Assembly (NCBI GenBank): GCA_029962745.1
Contig: CM057165.1
Coordinates: 25,882,319 to 25,946,318, forward strand
Length of the DNA stretch: 64,000 nt
Source of the DNA: Echinometra lucunter
Taxonomy: Eukaryota; Echinodermata; Echinoidea; Camarodonta; Echinometridae
Direction of reading: 5' to 3'
Shown: positions 56,225 through 64,000 of the stretch, piece by piece
Layout: each line of letters opens with the position of its first letter
How positions within the stretch are numbered: the stretch's first letter is position 1
Made by a program: the position numbers and the translations under genes
The notes under the pieces: generated by a model
Database searches by the model: none
What the model was told of the DNA's origin: nothing
The model's input: the letters and a program-made list of their open reading frames with translations, nothing else

Positions 56225-56731
56225 TTTATTTTGTCATTAGTGTGATGATCTGAATTAGTTACCTCTAATGACATGTCAAGTGTTAATTCATTTTGTTTGT
56301 CAGAATGTCATGAATGTGGATTGCCTTAATATTTTGATCTTTTGCTTTGTCGGCCAAACCTCTGAAAAGTTTTAAATATTATGCACAATATCTAGCGTCT
56401 AGAACACTTGCATAAATTCAAATTCATGCCATGCTGTCCAGGCTTTGAGAACTATGGAATGTAATTTATCTCTAGCTTACAAACAGTATTCAAATGTTAT
56501 GCAATGCTGGATAGGTTCTTGTCCGATATTATGATGAATGCGATCTTTATTCTAGAGAATGAGATATAATAACCCAAGAGACTTGGATAGCTTGTGTATT
56601 ATAGAAGGAAAGTGGTGGAAGCTTCCAGAAACTGCTTTATGTTTGTAAGATATTTGAGGCCAATGAACTAGCGCAGTTTTTTTCCCAAGTAAATAAGGTA
56701 AAACTGAACGACGTAAGGAGGAAATCTGTTT

Positions 56732-56795
56732 TTCTGGACTTGTGGTTAAAGCGTTGGTGTTTTAAGGCCAAGGACCAGTGTCCAGATTCGGTTTT
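56732..56795 (+). mobile_element. Degenerate tRNA-derived SINE fragment
   Basis: TGGACTTGTGGTTAAAGCGTT resembles, over about 20 bases, the box A region of the SINE at 43226. The tail TTTTTCAACCTATGC matches TTTTTCAACCTTTGC after that copy's tRNA part. Box B is badly decayed. Confidence 0.5.
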
Positions 56796-57030
56796 TCAAC
56801 CTATGCATTTTTTTTTCCCGACAGGGTAAAGGTAAGGAACTTATACATTGAGTATTTAGCAATATTATGTAGTAGACTACTATAGGCCATTCGAATTCAC
56901 TGCGTTGTTCTTTGCCACATGCCGAGTTATTTTAGTTCAGTAGTTGTGCTGCAATTTGTTGCAGACTGTTGCTGGGTTCGGCAAGTCAATATGTTTGCCC
57001 GACCTAGCAACGCATATTAATGTATGCAAT

Positions 57031-57033
<3 letters not shown>

Positions 57034-57064
<31 letters not shown>
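57034..57064. repeat. T31 homopolymer
   Basis: Thirty-one T, just beside an ACTACTGAACTACAA sequence whose inverse AGTTCAGTAGTTGT occurs about 100 bp upstream. Confidence 0.9.
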
Positions 57065-57067
<3 letters not shown>

Positions 57068-57304
57068 ACTGAACTACAATGATTCGGAACAGGTGAATGT
57101 AACTGCTCGTTGCTAGATAATTGTTATAGTTATTTTGTTGGAAATGAAAAAACACTGAACCACTGAACACGTTTTTGAAATAGTATATTACATACTATAG
57201 AGAAAGTGGTAATTAGGTGATCTTCGAAATGCATATAAATTGCTACTCGTTTGCCTACTGATGACTTATATATGCACGCTAAGAGGTGTTTTATTTCAGT
57301 AATC

Positions 57305-57392
57305 GGAATGCATATTGCATACCTTAGTTGCTGCTAGGTTGGACAAACACAATGGCTTGTCCGACCTAAAGAAAAGACGTGAAGTATGCATT
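57305..57392. repeat. Short fold-back (TAGGTTGGACAA / TTGTCCGACCTA)
   Basis: Outer arms GGAATGCATA and TATGCATTCC enclose inner arms TAGGTTGGACAA (57335-57346) and TTGTCCGACCTA (57357-57368). A related hairpin, GTTGCTGGGTTCGGCAA with TTGCCCGACCTAGCAAC, is at 56968-57011. The two may be parts of one decayed element. Confidence 0.5.
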
Positions 57393-57802
57393 CCTACATC
57401 TTGCTTGACCCAGAAATACAAAAACTTACAGCAGGTGAATGAAATATACCACCGCTGCAATTAAGAAAAAAATGTGGTTGTGCATTTGATTTGAATAGAT
57501 TGTGAAAATGGCTTTCCATAAAATATGTTATCATGCAGAGAATGGGTCAGGTAAAAGAGGAAATTATTTTTGACCCATACTTTTTATGCAACTAAAGTCT
57601 CAGGGGCATGCGTCTTACCAACGGCGCTTCTTTGGCATGTCTCCCCGTTTCATTGTTCAAATTTAGGTCAACACTGTTCTGTACATTTTAGTTCTGCCCT
57701 CCGTAAATATTATTACATTGTATGCTGCTATATTGATATGCTATGTACATGCTTGAATTTGTGTCCAGATCGAATCAAATCAAATCAAGTATAAACTATT
57801 TC

Positions 57803-57960
57803 CTGGGGAGCGTTTCATGAATAAATAGTCTTGTCAGTGAATTTCACTGAAAAAATCACTGACAACTGTTATAAGCTAATGAAATCCTTGTATCTGATTG
57901 GTTGAGAGCAACTTTGTCAGTGAAAATCATTGACTAGACTCTGCATGAAACGCTCCCCTG
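57803..57960. mobile_element. Palindromic GTTTCATGAA hairpin element
   Basis: Ends CTGGGGAGCGTTTCATGA and GCATGAAACGCTCCCCTG. The interior CACTGACAACTGTTATAAGCT is the inverse of part of the element at 63571, so the two copies are oppositely oriented. Confidence 0.85.
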
Positions 57961-57965
57961 ATTTT

Positions 57966-58460
57966 TTTATGCTTTCGCCCACCGAAGGTAGTGCCGGAGG
58001 CATTATGTTGGGGGGGGGGGGGCGGTTCCGTCGTCTGTCCGTCTGTCCGTCCCGCTTTTTCGTTAACGCGATGTCTCAATAGCCTTTTGAGGTATGAACT
58101 TCAAAGTTCAAACTTGGTCCGAGTATGTATCATCGTAGGAAGACGGTCTTCATAGATTATGAGGCGTGTAGGTCAAAGGTCAAAGGTCACAGAAGTTAAT
58201 TTATGAAGTTTTAGGTATTATCCTTACGATGAGGTACTGATGCTAGTATAATATGCATCACCATATGGCGATGGCGATATGATTAGATTCTGGGTTAAGG
58301 AGGTCAAAGGGCAAAGGTGGTTAAAGTCAATATGCATGAAATCAAAGTTTTGTTACTTTTGTTAGCTCTAGATTTCCACTAGGCCTATTAGCCTGAATAT
58401 GAGGAGACAGAGTGATCAGACTTGGGTTGTTAAGTCAAAGATCAAAGAGGTCAATGAACA
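57966..58460 (+). repeat. Probable interspersed repeat with AGGTCA direct repeats
   Basis: Starts with CTTTCGCCCACCGAAGG and a G run, followed by GTCTGTCCGTCTGTCCGTCC, then AT-rich DNA with recurring GGTCAAAGG. At 58170-58189 three AGGTCA half-sites are spaced by one base. A weaker pair is at 58301-58313. No reading frame was recognised. Repeat status is inferred from composition, as no second copy is in the window. Confidence 0.4.
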
Positions 58461-61400
58461 CCTGCTTTACATTTCTACCAAAGTCATCTGTCATTAATTC
58501 AGAGTCATTGACGTTCGACTAAAGTTGCCAACAATGTATTTTGACCATCTTTTTGTAATTTTTTTTTAAAAGATGATATGATTTGTCGAAATCTTCACCC
58601 AATGCACCTTCCTATTACATTAATAAATCCCTAAATAATAATAAACAGAAGGTTGAGTCCGAGTATACCCCACCGTGAATGTGTTCTGCTACGGGGGGGG
58701 GGGGGGGGGTCGTTGCTGCACCATAAATATTTGTTGTAGTTGTCCAAGCGTAGGAACAAATACACATTATGAAATTAAATGAATAATTATGTTTTCACGA
58801 TCAAATAAGCGTAATTCAATGTTTATACCAGACGTAGTGTCGAAATCTCATTATCTATATTGGCACGTTCACATTTTGGGATTACCCAAAATAATATCCA
58901 CGAAAAGGAAACAAACCGGAGAAAAAGAGAGAAACACGGGATGTGGTGACGATGGAAACAGAAGAGAAGATTAAGAAAGTAAAGAAAAGAAGAGGAAAGG
59001 GAGAAGACGTACACTAACATGACGTTTTAATAAAGCTCATATATGATAATATTTTGTCGCATTTCCGGAAGAAAACTTTGGAGATCTTGTGAAACATGTC
59101 TGACTGAAACCCGCCGATAATGTATCGAATATTATGGCTGTGGTATTCCTGCAATGTCAGCGCGGTGAGCTGAACACGATCGTCTGACTGAGTTTACTCA
59201 AGAATGTATTAAAGGGACAATGTTTTTAGACTTCCTCTACTCATTATTATTATTCTTTCAATTTCAAAGAGTTCTTAATCTATGAACTAGAAAACTTCGT
59301 ATAATCATGAAAATAAGTTATTTGCATTATTTACCCATCATTCTCCCACCTGTCACGCTTGTGAGAGTAATAAAGACTACGCAATGAGAAACACCTTGAA
59401 TGGATTTTAATCATGTGTGAATTCAGTACACAAAAGAGGTTTATGCACAAACATCGGCCTTGGCGCCAACATGAGATCGTGCAGTTCAGTTTCCATTCAT
59501 TTTCTTATTCATTTTCGTTGTTCCTGGAAGCGCTAATGCTCTCTTTATCAATATTTTGGAAACGAAGAAAACAAAATGCTTGAAAATTTCAGGGATTATT
59601 TAATGAACCGGGGTATCCCAGAGATAGAAATGACGCAAAACGTCAAAAAGTAAATTTTGACGTGAATTATGTAAAATGTATGTGATCTGACTTAAAAGAA
59701 ATAACTGATATAATAGCAATCATGAAGACTGATTTATGCAGCAAATAATAAGAAAAGGTTTTCTATATGCACTTTACAATGAAGGAATAAGCAAAAAAAA
59801 AACAACAACAAAAAAATACTGGTACAATACCATACATTTTCATATCCTCGAATTCAAGATAACTCTTGGTGAAAGAAAAATTCATAATAACAACAACAAA
59901 AAAAAAACAACAACAAACAAACATTTCAGTCAGATAGCTGATTTAAACTGAATTATTACTAGCAAAAAAAAAAAAAACAAAAGCAAACTTAAAATTATGA
60001 TGAAAGTGATTAAAAGTATATCTTTATGTACATCCAATATCTAGAGAAATTGACTGTTTTCATTAGCTGATCTTTAATATGTTTAAGCTATTCTTTGGAG
60101 AACACTAGTCTTGACCAAATATTTCACGATGCTGTTAAGAAAAGAGTAGTAGAGCCTCGACAGGGGGCTTGCGTGGGTCAATTTGATTTGTGAGAAGGTT
60201 TCGTTGTGATAATATACCGGTGCCTTCAAGGGGCACCCTATAGACAAGCACTTAATGATATACCTCGTAGAAATAAAAATGATATATTCCTCTATGGCTA
60301 CAGGCTATGCATGCATGTGTATTGCACACATTACGATCAGCAGGTTCAAGTGGATAAAGGGTGCTCCGCTGACTGTACTGGACAGTACCGCATAAAAATG
60401 AGCCATATATTGGGGGAGGGGGGGGGGTGCGCTATCAGAAAAAATAGGAGGGGTCCCGCTGCTTACAAGCAGAAAAAAGTCCTCAGGGAAAAAGAAGAAT
60501 AACAGAATAAAAAGGGTCCAATCGGTTAGACATGTGTCGTTCATTTTTTGAATCCTTGTAATCGAAAATGTAGGCTCTCAAGTGAAGCTTTACCAAATAA
60601 TCGGTGAATAGGGACAGCTTAGTCCACCACCCACGTAATTGAAGTTGATAATCTCATTGAAGACAAAAATGCCTTCATTATTTCGAAGATATGTTTCTGT
60701 TTAAATGAAATACAGAAATTGTTCTGTTTAGAAACATTTACCACCTTCATTTCAAATCAATAATTACCTCCAAAAGAATGAAATATCCATCGCGCAGGAA
60801 CTGTTTTACAAAAACACTCTCACACACACGCACACACCCACATGCACATACACTAAACACAGTTTTAAACGAAAGTGCAAACTAAGTTGATAGTGTTTTT
60901 ATATATTAATCATAACAAAGCAGGAACCATTCAATATTTTGAACTTTTATATGTTTTTGTGGAAGATAAATGTTGCACTGGGCAAGATATATATTTCAGT
61001 TTCCTTTCATAGTAAGCTTCTAATAATAGAACCAAACCGCAGTATGCGTTAGAAGAAGGAGAAAAGGATCAATACAAACTATTCGAAAGGAAACGGCATA
61101 AATATGGAGGAATTCCAAATGTATATGTATATTTTACAATCGAAATCGAGGTCGAATCGTGACATATTTCTTACGGATGCATACTAACTGGTTGATCTAT
61201 AAATATCAAATATATTACTTGAGCTGGCTTCATTCCAACTGCCATTCAAGAAAAGTTTTGATGTTCTTGACTTCACTGGGGGTCAGGGTCATACCATGAA
61301 GGGATTTTCTTCTTCAAAGAATCCCTCAACGTATTTGCTCGTTAAAATGAACTGATGATCAGAATTTTCAAACGTATTTGTAATCTGTAACAGCGTTAGC

Positions 61401-63570
61401 AAAGGATAATCATTAAAACTGCAGGTAAAAAAATGGCTATGCCTTTGTAAAGATATTATTCGAAGAAAAATGTACGGTATGCAATTACTGCAGTGGGCTA
61501 AAAATGCATAATTTTACTTACATTTTCCTCGCCTCTTCTCTTCATCACAATAATATCGCTTCAGCTTCCAGGTAGATATTTATTATAATATATCTCGGTA
61601 TATCAAAATCAAAGAATTCCCTTTTCCCTTATGATAATTTGAAAGTAAATGACCTTTTTTATAATCCAAAATATATTTTTTCCACTAGGTTCAACACAAT
61701 AATGACACTCTTTAAGGATGTTGTAATGAAACTTTAATACAGTTAGTAGAATATCGTTGTTTGCTGATGGTAATCAAAGTTTTGTCTTGTGGTTGTATTG
61801 TGCTTGAGCTGATGCTCGAAAAAAAAACACAAACAGTTTCAAGACGAAATGGAAAAGGAGTAGCTCAAAAAATAGAAGGACAAGAAGATAGGTTATACAA
61901 GGAAGGAAGAAAGGGGAGGGAGCGTAGGGGGCGTAGGGGGCTTATTATCCCACACCGAATGAAAGCGAACTTTCAACCCTAGTAATAAGCAACTGCAGCG
62001 ATTGAATACCACGCCCATCTGAACGGTTGGGACTAAACGAAATTACTCTCTTGAGAAGTGTTGCAACCACTTTTATGTACCGAGATTTATGAATAAATTT
62101 TCACTTGATCTCTCCTTTTGCTGTTTTTACCAGCTGTTTTGACTCACACAGTATTATGACGGATTAAAAAAGCCTTGTTTTAAATTCAAAGATATTCATA
62201 AAGCTGATTTCCTAATTACAGTGCCTATGATATTCTATAAAAAAAACACCTCGGAGTTATTGATGCGCCTACTTAATAATGATAGATTATGTTTTTGAAT
62301 ACATTTTGAATTAAAACAATGGGAATTTACTTCGAATTGTGATACTAATAGCTTGAGCTCTGGGAGAGGTGCGAAATAACGTGAGCTTTTCACATTCGTT
62401 TCATGTCTGTTGTAGGTAGAATATAGTACAAAGTTCCCTTATAAGGATTTCTCTTCAAATGCCCTAGTAAGAATATTTTGAAATAAGACTAGAATTGTCC
62501 TATGCACTCATTTCTATGTGCAGTGCATGTGTCTTTGGGGGAAAGAGAGTCAATTTCTTATCAATTGGATGATTCCAAAATCCGACACTAGACACCCATC
62601 TGAAAGAAATCAGTGTTGATTTTTAATATCAGCAGAAGTTATTGCGAGGAGATTAGTTTGACGCCGGAGCCTTTGAGTAGGACCATGCATCATTTGCCTA
62701 TTATTAAAGATGAACATAAATATCAATGGACATTTTTATAAGCATTAAGTATATAACGTTAGGTATATAAACAAAAAATATAAACAAAATATAAACAAAA
62801 AAGACAAAATAAAAAACAAATAATAGTATTTGTATTTGTTAATTAACAAGATCATTCAACAGAAATAGAACTTTAAATTCCATTCTCTGTTTTCAAAATT
62901 AGATATATGAAATTAAGTATATAAACAAAACAAAAAAGACAATCACGGAAGGTGTCATGTTGCAATAACAAAATAATAGAGGCAAAAGTAAATACATGTA
63001 ACAGTAAAATATAAAGATATCATAATAATGTCACATGCATAAATATGTTTTTAATAAGCAGGCCTATTAACAAAACTCATTAGGATTTATTCATTTCAAA
63101 GCAGTGATATGTTAGGATTTTTACAGGCACCCTTTCATTAGTTATTATAGTACTATATGTTAGATGACCGTTTTCTCATTGAATAATTAGTCGGTACAGT
63201 TTATGTAAACTTGAGTAGGAAGCATAATATAATACATGTATCATTTAATCTGTAGATGTAGACATGTCTACCATGTGTATCGAGTTTGGCGAGCAATTAT
63301 CGGCAGCAGAGTGGGGTCGACCAGGACTCGGTCGGACTGCCGTGATCTCCTCGTGTGCTGTGCCCACCAAATGAATACTCCAAATTCCAACAAATCGTCA
63401 ATATCATGTACTTGAACTTAAAGGTGCACATACAGTGGTTGACTGTTATTGTTTGTCATTGCCTTTTAGTGTCAGTGGTTATCATGATGTGACATACGAC
63501 ACAATATTGTCAACAATTGAAGAAAAAAAAACCCTCCTTGATCCGCCATCATGGATATTTTGTGAACAGA
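58461..63570. other. Noncoding stretch, nothing recognised
   Basis: AT-rich with G runs at 58694-58709 and 60417-60427, AAC/A-rich simple sequence at 59795-59985 and TATAAACAAAA repeats at 62755-62825. No domain, RNA gene or convincing exon was found. Small palindromes such as ACGTCAAAA with TTTTGACGT (59640-59662) are probably chance. Confidence 0.4.
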
Positions 63571-63715
63571 CTAGGGAAGCATTTCATGATGAGTTTTGTC
63601 GGTGATTTTCACAGACTAATTTGCTCACATGCCAATCAGATGCGACGATCTTCAGGAGCTTATAACAGTTGTCAGTGAAAATCACCGACAAAACTCTTCA
63701 TGAAACGCTCCCCAG
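63571..63715. mobile_element. Palindromic GTTTCATGAA hairpin element
   Basis: Ends CTAGGGAAGCATTTCATGA and TCATGAAACGCTCCCCAG. The inner arms TTTTGTCGGTGATTTTCAC and GTGAAAATCACCGACAAAA are nearly perfect inverses. Confidence 0.85.
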
Positions 63716-63740
63716 ATGTTGCCATCGGAGTTAGTATACC

Positions 63741-63991
63741 CAGTTGTTGGGTGTCCGGACAGGTTGTGTATCCGGACAGTCGATTTTAAACAACCAATTG
63801 AAAAAGTTCACAAGCAAATCTCTTAAATGTTTTAGCACAAAATGTTAGGCAATATTATAGAGAACAAATATTGATGATGATTTGAACAAATCAATGCATA
63901 GTTTTTGTTTAATCCAAAGACAAAAAGAAGGCTTCATTTTTGTTACGTGTCCGGACACCCAACCCCCCCCCCCCCCCCCATCCTACAACTG
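63741..63991. mobile_element. Inverted-repeat element with GTGTCCGGACA arms
   Basis: Left end CAGTTGTTGGGTGTCCGGAC; the right arm TGTCCGGACACCCAAC (63948-63963) is followed by a C run and CTACAACTG. The arm GTTGGGTGTCCGGACA is a perfect inverse of the right arm. A third TCCGGACA lies inside the left arm. No coding sequence and no clear target duplication. Confidence 0.65.
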
Positions 63992-64000
63992 ATTGGTTAG

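Overview
The window is eukaryotic: AT-rich, intron-rich DNA with GT-AG splice sites, dense microsatellites and many small fold-back transposons. The gene families (a MAM/LDL-receptor-A membrane receptor and a histamine-N-methyltransferase-like enzyme) and the repeat style suggest a marine invertebrate deuterostome, most likely an echinoderm such as a sea urchin. The taxon is an inference. Nothing prokaryotic (operons, ribosome-binding sites, CRISPR) was seen.

Three protein genes can be assembled exon by exon. (1) + strand, 1419-7060: the 3' part of a single-pass receptor, with the end of one MAM domain, LDLR-A, a complete MAM, a second LDLR-A, a transmembrane helix and a short tail with an NPTY motif. 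Its 5' end is outside the window and a polyadenylation signal lies at 8754. (2) - strand, 18115-13208: a six-exon, 298-residue multi-pass membrane protein that I do not recognise. All its introns are phase 0 and its two halves are duplicated at the level of both sequence and exon boundaries. It converges on gene 1, with a likely poly(A) signal at 9316-9311. (3) + strand, 21256-23832: a complete three-exon, 343-residue histamine N-methyltransferase-like protein with an 18-serine insertion near the C terminus.

The central part, 26683-43142, holds about 8.0 kb of sequence twice, on either side of a gap of exactly 500 N. One copy ends at the left gap edge and the other begins at the right gap edge. 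This is best explained as the unmerged overlap of two contigs, not a biological duplication. I found no supportable gene in it.

From 43.1 kb to the end I find no convincing protein gene. The region holds a tRNA-derived SINE with a LINE-like tail, hAT-like and TTAA-flanked elements, long fold-back elements, a LINE 3' end with a trinucleotide tail, a degenerate ~150-bp tandem repeat and long microsatellites.

No new defence or metabolic system was seen. The strongest unusual signals are a 55-bp minisatellite that copies a 5' splice site four times, the exon-for-exon duplicated membrane protein, several small transposon families with exact target-site evidence, and the assembly artefact.
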